Both the position numbers and the translations under genes were made by a program. The notes under the pieces are model-generated. The model had not been told where the DNA came from and did no database searches. It worked only from the letters and a program-made list of their open reading frames with translations. From Glebionis coronaria (Eukaryota > Streptophyta > Magnoliopsida > Asterales > Asteraceae): a DNA stretch of 64,000 nt. The stretch is taken from the NCBI GenBank assembly GCA_025667525.1, contig CM046877.1, positions 26,502,737-26,566,736 of the forward strand, given 5' to 3'. Shown here one piece after another: positions 47,401 to 58,539 of this stretch (the first letter of the stretch is position 1; every line of letters begins with the position of its first letter).

Positions 47401-50400
47401 CTTTCGGCATCACTAAGTTTATACATTCATGTGTTATAAATAACATGAGCCATGACGTGACGGCATGTCCAAGTTAAACATTTTAGCGGCTAAAATGAAG
47501 TTTTATTGTTTTTATAACGTGGCTTATGTCAACACAACATATAAATTAAAGATACTTTAACTTTTTCAAGTAATAATAGCTCTCATATACAACGAAACTA
47601 AAAAAAAACAATATACGTATTATTTAGTTTTAGAAGTCATAATTATAAATTAATGATACTTTTAGTTTTTCAATTTTAACAAGTGATTTTTTTAATACTA
47701 AAAAACTATCACAATAAATACTGACTTTTTCATTACCCCTGCGGTTGTTCTTCTCAATGGACACTTTTGCTTTTGCTTTTATGCCATTTTCCTTTCCCAA
47801 GCAGTTCTTTTATTTGAATACAAGTTTGCCTTCACTTGTGTGCAAACTTTTATCAAAAAAAATATTGTACTGTATTGTATTTGTATCACGTCGTTACCTT
47901 TGTTTTAATATCTTATGTTGAACCCAAATTTTTAATTGCGTCGTTACATTGTTTGACATTGACTTTTTATTTCTCGGTTTAGATATTGTCATGTACCGTA
48001 GAAAACACAGCGAATTCCAAAAGGTAAACCACATATTTTTATTCTCTGCATCCCTTTCACCCTCTTATGACAAACTAACTATGACTTGTCCTTTTCAACT
48101 TTTAATGTCAGCTTTCCACTTTTTATAATTTCAAAACGGTTTTAAAATAAAGTTTGAAAAACTTTTTAGAATTTAATGCTAATATTTTCGAAAACAGAAA
48201 TTTTGAAATTTACAGAACATTTTAATTTCCAAAAAGATTATTTTAAAAGTTTCACTTTTAATTTCAAAGTATCAAGATTTCAAATTTCAAATTAAATATA
48301 TCACATTTTGCATTACAAAACCACATATCAAATTATCGATAGTAATACTAAAAGCTCATCACTTGCTCATTTACACAACCAATTTACAAAAACTAAAATA
48401 TCTCTCTATATTTACTCTAAAATTTACATAGATAATTTAATTAAACATTTATTCCAAACAACAAATTCTCGTGATCAGTGCTGGTTTCGAACGCTCCTGA
48501 GTCGATAGCAGATCTGATAAACATGACAAAAAGAAAAGTCACATTAATTTTTTTAAAAGACAACTACTCGTAAATTCACAAGACATATTTAATAATAACA
48601 ATATAATATTATGAAAATCTTATTTATAAAAGACCAAAAACAAAAAAAAGACTTCTATAATATTGATTTTTTTGAAAATCCAAAAAAACAGTGATTCTCA
48701 AAGAAATCAGATCAACTGAATCACACAAGAAGTCAAATTCGCATAAAACCGATATCTATATTGATAGCAATAAAACACAAAACAACATCATTAAATTAAT
48801 CAATTCACCTTAAATAACATAGATCTATACAAAAACTCAGAAAAAATACCACAAACATTCAGTACCAAGTTTTTGTTGGTCCTTTCCTTGAACGTGACTG
48901 GTGGCGGCAATAAAGTTTTGGGAGACGGCGGCGGCAGAAATGCTTCCGGCCAACAGCGATGGCGACAACAATTGTTCCGGCAAGAGAGATCTGTAAAAAA
49001 CATAAAATAAATTTACGGAGAGACGAATATGCAACAAAAAAAATTTGTGAGATGCAACGTTTCCGGCAAGATACAAACCTTCAACTATTTGCTCAAAAAG
49101 AATAACTAATACAATCTACATAAAAAATGAATTTACGTAACATGCTTAAGCAAACACTTTAATTACAATGAATTTACCAATAATATGTATTACTAAAAGT
49201 AAACAGTAATCTTTAAACCAGAAATTATACAAATATTTAAAAGAAACCGTGCATTCTTAGAGGATTGAAGTAGTTTCTTGTTGCGGCATGTTGATAATAG
49301 AAACCATGATGACGGAGTAGCACCCGATCTGAAAAAAAGTCAAATGTTTTATGATTATTCAGATCTATACAACAACATTACATAATATGAATTTTATAAC
49401 AAATATACAATAAACTTAAAAGTGAGGAATACATACCCGGTAAATAAAAAGCTACTAACCATCAATGGCAGCAATTCAGCGTGGAAGAGGTGGTGGTGGC
49501 CGCGAACGCCTTTTATTGGCGAGTAACCTGAGGCTCATTCCTGCGACGCTGTAGCTATTTCTGCATAGAAAGCTTAACCATTTTCGGATGGTAAAGAAAC
49601 GCAAAAAAAGGTGTGGAAAATTAGATCTACAAACAAAGACTATAGATCTACATTTATAAATTATGATTCTACAAAGAAACAATAGATCTAAATATATAAA
49701 TGATAGATCTACAAAAAAATACCCTCAAAACCTACGTGTTATTTTTGCTGGTACTTTTAGGTGGTGGTTATGAGGTTTGGAGGTGGCTAGTTATGGAGGT
49801 TTAGACGTCTGGTAGGTGGTGACGACTGGCAGTAGTGAGAGTAGTGGTGGGAGATTTGGCTACGAAGATGAGATATTAAAGTGAGGAGAGTGTTTGTTTT
49901 GTTGTTTGTGTTTTGAAGGAGGGTATAATATTTTTCAGTGGGGGTATTTGTTTGTAGGGTATAAAATAGTAAAGATATACGGGTCCTTGAACCATGTTAT
50001 TTTTTTCAACCATGCTATTTTTTCAACCATGCTATTTTTAAACCATGATAGGGCCCACAAAACTTTTTCAACCATGCTATTTTTTTCAACTTTCAACCAT
50101 CTTAATTTTTCCTTTATAAAGGAGTAAAGATAATTATTTAAATTAGATAAAAATCTATTTATTTATATCCCTTTTATTTGATAATCTAAATATATTTTTA
50201 GAGACTAAAAATATATTATATGTATATGGCAGCACATTATAAATTGAAATACTTAAACCATCGTAACAACTTATTAATTCGTGATCATGCATTTTCATCG
50301 GTACATTTATCATGCATTATTTTGCATCTACTAAGTCACTTAAATTACTTAGGTAACTTCATCACTTCGTGATCATACTATGCCAGTTTATTCAGTGATA

Positions 50401-50481
50401 TCATCCCTAGATCAGTACCACTAAGGTGAGTTCATGGCCCCATCTTTACTGTTTTATAACTGGAGGGAGAAAACATACAAA

Positions 50482-50484
<3 letters not shown>

Positions 50485-50562
<78 letters not shown>

Positions 50563-50564
50563 AA

Positions 50565-50649
<85 letters not shown>
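50485..50649. repeat. (TA)n microsatellite, two blocks
   Basis: TA dinucleotides at 50485-50560 and 50568-50649, separated by caaaaac, a duplicate of the sequence before the first block. Frames through it (Tyr-Ile repeats) are artefacts. Confidence 0.95.
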
Positions 50650-50653
<4 letters not shown>

Positions 50654-52084
50654 TTGGATCAAATAAGAACTTTTTAAAATAGTAAAAATAAGAACCCAAT
50701 CAGCAATTAACAAGTGGAATTTAATTGATAAAATAACAGAAAATTAATTACATATCAAAAGGGGTATTATAGGTATTGTACATTTTTTTTTAACTAACCC
50801 TACATCATTCTCTCTTGTCTCCACCACCATCTCACAAACATCTACAACTAATAAAGTTTTAGCCACCAAAACCGGTCAGAAAACAAATCATACTGCCACC
50901 CTCATCAAACCCGTTTTAAAAATTAATTATAATACCTTGGCGACCTAAAAACCAATGTCTTCGTATGATATATTCTAACAAACGAGTATATGTGTTGCTC
51001 ATGAGAAAAAATGACAGATCTGGTGGCCAATCCGCTATGTCCTTTCTGATCGGGTAACCGTGTCAGATGATACTTATGTATCGAGTATAAACATGGAACG
51101 ACCGGCCACCACTTTCTCACCAAAACCCATCAACTTCCGCCTGTTGCCTCCATGCCGCTGCTATCATTTGCGTTTGCCTCGCCGCCACTTGATGCTACTA
51201 GAAAACCCACGACTAAACAAAACCCGCTGTTGTTGTTGTTGTTGTGTCGGTGTACCATGTTTTATACATTTATGGTGGTATACCATTTTCTCAAGATCTG
51301 TTATGGTGGAGAGGTAAGTCGAGTGCCATGTCTTTGATGACCATGACTGTTTTATGTCCGTGTTATGAGGGTATTACTGGTCGTACATCGCGGTTAACTC
51401 CGGATCACCAGGTACATCATGGTACATCAGATCTTCGCTTGCCGCTGGTGTCGCCGGTAGACCTGGTACATCGTTGGTACACCGGTACCTTCTTGAGATG
51501 TATCGCCGATACATCAGTAACATCTTGGTATATCTACCCGTACCATCTTAGTATGTATCATCGGTACACCAGTAAATGTACAAGTTGTACACCAGTAAAT
51601 GCTCTGTTTATATAGCAAGTTGTTTATTTTAAATGTACAAGTTGTACACCAGTAAATGCTTCGTTTATATAGCAAGTTGTTTAATTATGTACAATAATTG
51701 TGGTTATATATGTGTCAGATGTACCAATTGTATATTTATATAGCAAGTTGTTTATTTTAATGTACCACTTGTAGAACTTGTATTTTACTATACCAACCGG
51801 TTGTATTTTTTATGTTTCTTGTTTCATTTTTGTTGTCAGATAAAAAATGTATCATAATCTACTTGATATAATGTACCTTGTATTAAAACAAAAACATTGA
51901 TATAGAATCATATAAGAATTGTTGGTAAAAAAATAATGATGTGAAAAAAATGTACAAAAATACCCTTGAAGCTATATTAAATTACTCATTTATGATTAAT
52001 CTAATCTAACATAAACTAGCAGATCTAACGGTACAGCATAGTTCTTATTTTATCAATTTTTAGTTAGTTCTCACATGAACCTCC

Positions 52085-52091
<7 letters not shown>
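50650..52091. mobile_element. Foldback element A in a TA microsatellite
   Basis: Left edge gaatttggatcaaataagaac and right edge (reverse complement) gagagggaggttcatgtgagaac form a degenerate inverted repeat, each abutting (TA)n. 1.44 kb, no convincing coding region. It includes gtacatc/gtacacc-rich repeats at 51400-51700. Confidence 0.6.
51400..51720. repeat. gtaca-rich degenerate repeat with tandem duplication
   Basis: Many (g)gtaca(t/c)c copies. A unit of about 63 bp beginning gtacaagttgtacaccagta is repeated from 51578 to about 51705; tgtacaagttgtaca within it is palindromic. Confidence 0.75.

Positions 52092-52159
<68 letters not shown>
52092..52159. repeat. (TA)n microsatellite
   Basis: 34 TA units between foldback elements A and B. 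Confidence 0.95.
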
Positions 52160-52653
<494 letters not shown>

Positions 52654-53307
52654 AACATGCACAGACAACAAACAACAATTTATTGCCTATTGTTTGCCAC
52701 ATTCCCGTGGACTGTAATAGTTAATAGTGTAGCGCGAAATGTGTGAATAGATCTATTCGGGTATTGACAACACCCGGCCTACGTGACTTGCTATCACGAA
52801 ACGCTTAGGCCAAGCAACATGTTTATTTCATTGTCGGACTGAGAGAAACATCATTAGGATAGACCCAAATGGGCGTACTGAGCATCATGTCTAGCTTCTA
52901 TTACAGGGCAGTAGGAACTACTATAGTATTGGGATGTGATTGTCCTACTATGAATGTGGTGTTTGGCATATCAGTAATTTATTTATTTAATTAAACCTGT
53001 GAATTCACCAACCTCGTGTTGACCCCCACATTTTACTTTATATGTTTTCTCAGGAAAATAAGCAGGTTCATGCATTGGATTCCAGCATTATAGGAAGCAT
53101 TATGTTTACCATCAAGCTGGGATATTTACTTCAGTTTTATAATAAATGTGGTTTTTCAGACAGGATACTAAGTGTGTGCAATTAATTCATGTAATATGTT
53201 TCAAATGACTATTATGATCATTGCTCTATATATTGTGTGCTATCGATCCACCCAAGTAACACCCCAAGTACCATTCCGCTGCATTTGACCATCATGGGGG
53301 TGTTACA

Positions 53308-53312
53308 ACGCG
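53308..53312. repeat. Target-site duplication, right (outer gypsy)
   Basis: ACGCG. Confidence 0.85.
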
Positions 53313-54113
53313 TATCTTAATTTTCAGATTGCGACGAATCATTGTTGTTTTCTTGTAGTGGCTTGATAGTAGATTTTAAAATAGTAGGTTTTATTATGGA
53401 TTTATGGTGGTTTAATGGTGGATTGATTATAGAAAAATGGAAAAAGAAGGGTTTTGAATCTTACAAAGTAATCGAAGAGGGTGGAGTTTCAGAAACGAAG
53501 ACGGAAGTGTTTATCTTTATACACTCAGATTTCTCTGTTCACTAATGCTATTAATACTACTCTATTCACATATGTTGTTGTTTGAACTTTGAGTCAACTT
53601 ACTTTTATCTTTATACCATTACCTTGAGTTCAACGAGATGGTTTACCATAGCTGGTCAAAGTGTTGACTTGTTTTGGCATCCATTGGTAGATACGCATTC
53701 AGCAGGTGTATGGGTCTCTAAATCTGGAAATCTTAGATTTGATGAAGAGGATTTTTCAAATGAGCAAGTTGATGTTAAAAAATACTCCGTAAGTATAAAT
53801 AGTACAAGTATTATAGTATACTATATAATAGTAATAACAAAAAAATAATAGTTATAATAACATAAAAAGACAAAAATATTTTTAAAAGAAAATTAATACG
53901 AAGTGGGACCCACATAAGTCTGACATGGCAATTCAATAACATTTTCAACCGGTAGCTAAAGACTAGCTTGAGTGTATTTTTTTAAACATTAGTAACGTAG
54001 AAAAGAAACCCATATACTTAGGTAACTTATCTGTTAGGTTTTAAACTATAGTAACCAAATCGAATTTTTTGGCAAACTTTATTAACTTTTGTGTATATTA
54101 ACACTTTTATATA
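53313..54113. other. Right arm of the MULE; no identified gene
   Basis: An 88-codon plus frame (53582-53848) and a 67-codon frame (53342-53545) are present but unrecognised. The last 100 bp is the right terminal inverted repeat. Confidence 0.5.
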
Positions 54114-54623
54114 TCATTCATTGTACCAACTTGTAAATGACATTACATGATGACTAAAGAATCAAGTAGCATACATACCTGATGAGACAATAGCAATGTC
54201 GACTCATTATTCAGCGGCAAACATAACAACAGAAACCGATCAATGAAAACGGAACGATAGTAACAAATCTTCTTGAAGTCGGTTTAGCAAAAAAACAGGG
54301 ATAAAAACTTAAATAGGCTTCGCACAGGAAGAGGTTCCTTGTCCTTAAAAGGTGTTTACGTGCTCGATTCGCTGCAAGCCTCCTCTTAAGTAACGAACCC
54401 AGGATTGATGCAGACCCTCGTTGCCTTTCGCCACTCGTTGCCTTTCGCCAGCGAACGAATACAACGTAATGACAATGGCGGAGCAGAGGATACAACATGA
54501 CAAGAAGATACAACAATTTACAACAGCTTACATACTCTAATACTTTGATATATGTGTTTGGTTGTGTGTATTCCTCACTACAGAACTACTAAAAGCTTTT
54601 CTATATATATATATATATATATA
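54114..54623. other. MULE right TSD, unassigned DNA and a (TA)n tract
   Basis: 54114-54122 is TCATTCATT. 54123-54600 has one 101-codon minus frame (54211-54516) without a known domain. 54603-54623 is a TA tract, the target of Helitron 2. Confidence 0.5.
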
Positions 54624-56142
54624 TCTTTACATTATATATAAGAGGAGGGATTTGCCACGTCATCAATCAGGGCACTAATCCCAGTCAGCACATGGGCTAG
54701 GTTTTGGGCTTACAAATTCCCGAACATATAATCATGCCTATCACATGAAAACATCCCAACCCAACCCAACCCAGATCGATTATCAAGTATCCTGATTAAC
54801 GAAAAAACACAGTTCCATGAAAACAACCCAACCCAACCCTGATCGATTATCAAGTATCGTGATTAACGATAAACTTCATCAACAAATCTGCTGGTATGAT
54901 TATCTTAGAACATGATTATCGTTTTTAAAGTATGACATATTTTTTACTATTGTCAGATTTGATATATGAATTGTATGATTGAGTTTAAGGTATAGCAATC
55001 GACTTATTGTTAGTTATTGATTTATGTATCGATTTAGGATTTTTGTAGTAAAGTTGTGGGTTTGTGTTTTGATGATCAGGTATCTCAAATTTAAATTCTC
55101 CAAGGTTGTCGAGTGTACTGGATGAATTCATATCTTGAGCATCACAAGGAGTTAGAAGGTGACGAGGCTGCTGTTCCATTCAAGTATATGTTCTCTAATT
55201 GGTTGTGGTTGTAATATTCAAGGTAAGATTTTGGACATAGTGATCTATTTTTTTTAACTTAGTACCTCATCTATTTGTTTAAGCGTATGTCTATAACAAT
55301 TTATAACTTTTTTATTAAATCAATCAATTGGTTATTATATTATTATCAATCAATGATTGAGTATACAGATGTGTGTTTTCCTACATAATTGTTGAACAAG
55401 GTTCCAGTTCTAAATATGTGTGTTTTCCGATTTATAAGATTTGCTCTTGAATGATTATATAAATAAAAATTGTTGATTCTTGCTTTTTGTATTTTGATTA
55501 ATACGTTTTAGCTTAATTGACCAATCTCAATTATTGTTTTTATAGTTGTAGATCATACCTTATTGTTTATTTGTTAGTAGGTTGCTTCTAAAAAAGCATG
55601 GCCTTCATGCTTCATCTTCACAAGCAGCGGTGACGTGCAACGGGATTGCTTTAGCGATTACATTTAGAAAAAGCTCACAATAAGCCTATAAGCTAAATAA
55701 GCTTAAACAAGCACCTAAGTAAAGATATTCATAAAGCCAAAGAAAGAATATTGAAAAAACTTTTGGCGCTCTAGAAATTCATGCTGCATTGGTTCTCTTC
55801 TTTCCTATGTTTATAAATTTTAAGGCCAGCCATTATTTTTGTTAATCCCTTTAAACTCTCATACTCTAATACTTCGATGTAGTTTGATTTGGTATTTTTA
55901 GCTATGTCACTTTTTATATTGTTTCCTATGTTTAATAAGTATGGTCTTATTATTTGGTGGATGAGGATGCTGATGTGAGGAGCGTACCTTCTAATTTTTT
56001 TTATATCAGAATATATCTGCGTGGTAGTAAGATATAAATAGGATCCACGTAGCATGTAAAATGGCATCACCAAAGTTCACGGCGTTGTAACGTTGATGAA
56101 AACATAAGCTAATCTGAAATTGTTTTTTCTGTTCTTAAACCA

Positions 56143-56597
56143 AAGGAACCTCATAAATTACTTCGACCAGTAGGCAAGACTATGAAGGCATTGGCTATTG
56201 GATTTGTAGAGTGCCAGGTGAGCCTTTATTTGATTTGCATTTTGCTACCTCTTTAATGAGATTTGATTTTATGCTTTTCTTTTACCAACTTACCCATATG
56301 ATCGTGAAAAATTTCTGGTCACAGTCGATGTATTCACTACTACCCAAAGTTACGTTGACGTTGCTTCAATTTATGTTATACCTTGAAACACATGAGGACA
56401 GATAGTCAATATTTTGCTAAATAGGTTTGATTGGTTGTCGTTCTTTAAAAATCACTTTTAATTAAGTTCGCTCCTGTTTTCAGGTTTGTTATAATCACCC
56501 TTTCTCTGCACTTTCGTATATAGCAAAAACTTTACAACGATCTACGGTGGAGGTATTATGGCCAAAAGCTGTGGAATGGGTGCATGTTGTTATCAAG
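56143..56597 (+). pseudogene. Captured SEC24-like (COPII coat) gene fragment
   Basis: Three exon pieces in gene order, with GT/AG-like borders. 56143-56217 reads LLRPVGKTMKALAIGFVECQ and ends at GTGAGC. 56325-56400 reads VDVFTTTQSYVDVASIYVIP with stops after it. 56484-56597 reads NHPFSALSYIAK and, one frame over, LYNDLRW before GTAAAA. Plant SEC24 has the same blocks in the same order (ATQ/TTQ..YVD.ASI.VIP, then YYPFSAL, then LYNDLRWN). SEC24 selects cargo for ER-derived COPII vesicles. Stops and a frameshift make this non-coding; only a small internal part of the roughly 1,000-residue protein is present. Confidence 0.75.
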
Positions 56598-57015
56598 GTA
56601 AAAATAAAGTTACATGGCAATTGGTACATGTTGGAAGATGTTTTAAAAATAAGTGATAATTGTAGTACGAAAATATTTTTGGCACCTCCATATGAAAGTA
56701 AGTCGCTAGATCGTTATTGGAGTGGTACATGTGGGCATACTGTATAGTAATTGTAGCTGATTATTTATTGTTTGGAAACAGCTAGAACTCCTTTTCCATG
56801 CCCTTCTAACTTTCTTTAGGACCTTATATTGGAATCGGCTCTAGCTCCTTTAGCAAGTGTTGCCTTTTGCATGCTCATGTCTATTTCAATACCTTTCGCA
56901 CTTGCAACAATTATTCATTCTGCTTACCCCGATCCGACTTGGTTTAGAGACCGTAGAGTTTATTTAACTTATCTAGAGTTGAAAAAGTACACAAGCAATG
57001 ACATATTTGATGCAG

Positions 57016-57402
57016 GAAGTAGAAGATGCTGAGAGGATTCGAAAGAGTATTATCAACGCTTGAGTCTTCCAACTGTAAGTGAAGAGGAGAAAAAAATAAT
57101 ATCGCATTTTGTCGTGGTCGGAGGTGGACTCACATGAGTGGAAATTGTAGCTGAGGTTCATGATTACTTTCGTGAAGATTTAATAAAATTGTATCCTGAT
57201 ATCTAGAAGTTTATAAATATAAAAAATCTAGAGGTTGGTGATCACATACTGAGCATGTAAAGAAAACTCACGAATTTTAATTTTTAGGTAACAATGTTAT
57301 GATTGTTTAATCAAGTTTTCTATTTTTGTTTCAGATTTGACAAAAGAATAATTAAGTTTGCTGCAGAAAAATTCCAAAGGGATGGTATTCAAGTGAAAAC
57401 CT
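57016..57402 (+). pseudogene. Captured external NAD(P)H dehydrogenase (NDB-type) fragment
   Basis: The first piece (57016-57257) begins after an AG and reads EVEDAERIRKSIINA, then in a shifted frame SLPTVSEEEKK, then HFVVVGGG, the second dinucleotide-binding GxGxx(G) region of type II NAD(P)H dehydrogenases. VHDYFREDLIKLYPDI and LEVGDHILSM follow. The second piece (57335-57402) reads FDKRIIKFAAEKFQRDGIQV. This is the exon order of plant NDB genes, which encode inner-membrane enzymes facing the intermembrane space that pass electrons from NAD(P)H to ubiquinone. Stops at the GGG(L)T position and elsewhere show decay. Confidence 0.88.
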
Positions 57403-57474
57403 GGCCAATGGTTGCCTGATAAGGAAATATCTCTTAAAGAAAGATCAACCGGCAAACAAAAATCTACCATACAG

Positions 57475-57700
57475 AATGGTGGTTTGGTCAACTTTTATTA
57501 AATAACCAAAAACAAAACCATGTCTGCACAAAAACTTATATTCATCATGTTCATCATTTTAGCCATAGGTAATTGATTTCTCGCTTATATTTATAATGTC
57601 TTTCTTTTTAATAATTTTTTAAAAGCTTCTATAGGGTATAAAGAATGGCGGTTTGGTCAACTTTTATTGAATAACCAAAAACAAAACCATGTCTGCGAGT
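57475..57700. repeat. 56-bp direct repeat in Helitron 2
   Basis: gaatgg(t/c)ggtttggtcaac followed by ttttatt(a/g)aataacc and aaaaacaaaaccatgtctgc occurs at about 57475-57530 and 57642-57697. Confidence 0.8.
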
Positions 57701-57960
57701 GCAGACTTACTTGATGAAGATAAGGAGACGCTGATTAGCCTTAAATCATTTTGATACAAGGGGACAAAGTGAACCAAATGAATTACAACCAATGGACCCA
57801 CACTAGCAGTGGCCATGCAACTGGCCAGGAATATCTTGCTCAAGCAACCAAGGAGAGGCAATCGCCTTTACCATAAGAACATTAAGGAAACATATCCAAA
57901 ACTTCTCCACTTTGACGGAGATGACCCACCTTGATATGGCAACGAAGACAATCTTTAACA
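57664..57960 (+). other. Possible further captured fragment, unidentified
   Basis: A plus frame from about 57810 to 57935 (MQLARNILLKQPRRGNRLYH...) and a preceding LLDEDKETLISLKSF segment look coding-like, but I cannot name the family. Confidence 0.3.
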
Positions 57961-58255
57961 GCCTGCCTGCAGACTTGGGTAACTGACAGCTATTGGCGGT
58001 AAGACTATGTCACCCTCTTAATATAACTGCCATTACAATGTATGAGTGGTTAAGGTATCGGTTACTGTTTTGTATGGAAGTTTTTATTTCTTTATGGTAG
58101 TATATTGTTTGTTTTAAGTCGTTAGTAGACTGCTGTTCACAAAAAAAAAGTCGTTAGTAGTCTTTCTAAACGACTAAGCATACATGAGATTTCATTATAC
58201 TTGATGTTACATTCTCTAATCTCACATATATTTGTTTTTGTAGCGATGCAAATTA

Positions 58256-58532
58256 ATTATTCACATCCAAGTGTTACCGAGAGCTTGGTCATCTTGAATC
58301 CACTATGACACAAAGTCATCCAACAGCCACGACCTTACCAATGGCGTTTCAAATACGAAAACTATTCAAAAGCTGCAATCTAATACCCAACGCAACAATC
58401 GTATGGTATTCTCATGATGGTATCTAAGGTCCCACCCGTCTGCATTAAAGTACCAGCTGAGAAAGGATTTTCAGGATTTGCTATTGACTTTCTTATTGGA
58501 GGTGTTTATGTTGTTGTATTAGCATCTCATTG
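58256..58532 (+). pseudogene. Captured mitochondrial ADP/ATP carrier N-terminal exon
   Basis: Plus-strand decayed exon. An HPSV-type start (58260s) is followed by RFKYENYSKAAI-stop-YPTQQSYG, then VSKVPPVCIKVPAEKGFSGF and AIDFLIGGV. Plant ADP/ATP carriers have a cleaved N-terminal extension with R..YGNYSNA..QYP, then PAEKGF..FA.DFLMGGVSAAV, which opens transmembrane helix 1. The piece ends at GTAAGG (58533), a plausible splice donor. It exchanges ADP for ATP across the inner mitochondrial membrane in the intact protein. One internal stop and frameshifts near the start; the remaining helices are absent. Confidence 0.85.
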
Positions 58533-58539
58533 TAAGGTA

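Larger units (their letters stand above)
45699..50130 (-). mobile_element. Non-autonomous Helitron 1
   Basis: On the minus strand it starts TCTTTACTCC after A and ends CGTCTAG before T, with an imperfect GC-rich stem (ccgc...gcgg, 45711-45726) about 10 bases from the 3' end. The 5' LTR of the host element preserves the uninterrupted site (near 20730), so both boundaries are exact and insertion between A and T without duplication is seen directly. It is 4.4 kb with no Rep/helicase. The frames at 48800-49076 and 49476-49682 are short and unrecognised. It contains the TIR element at 45970-46964. Confidence 0.88.

Noticed and set aside
50426..50699. Open frames of alternating Tyr-Ile through the TA tracts
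   Set aside because: They are translations of (TA)n dinucleotide repeats and have no coding meaning; the same applies at 52486-52746 and 63001-63183.
53582..53848. Host gene exon in the right arm of the MULE
   Set aside because: It has a plausible frame and a GTAAG-like border but no recognisable family, so it was left as unassigned.
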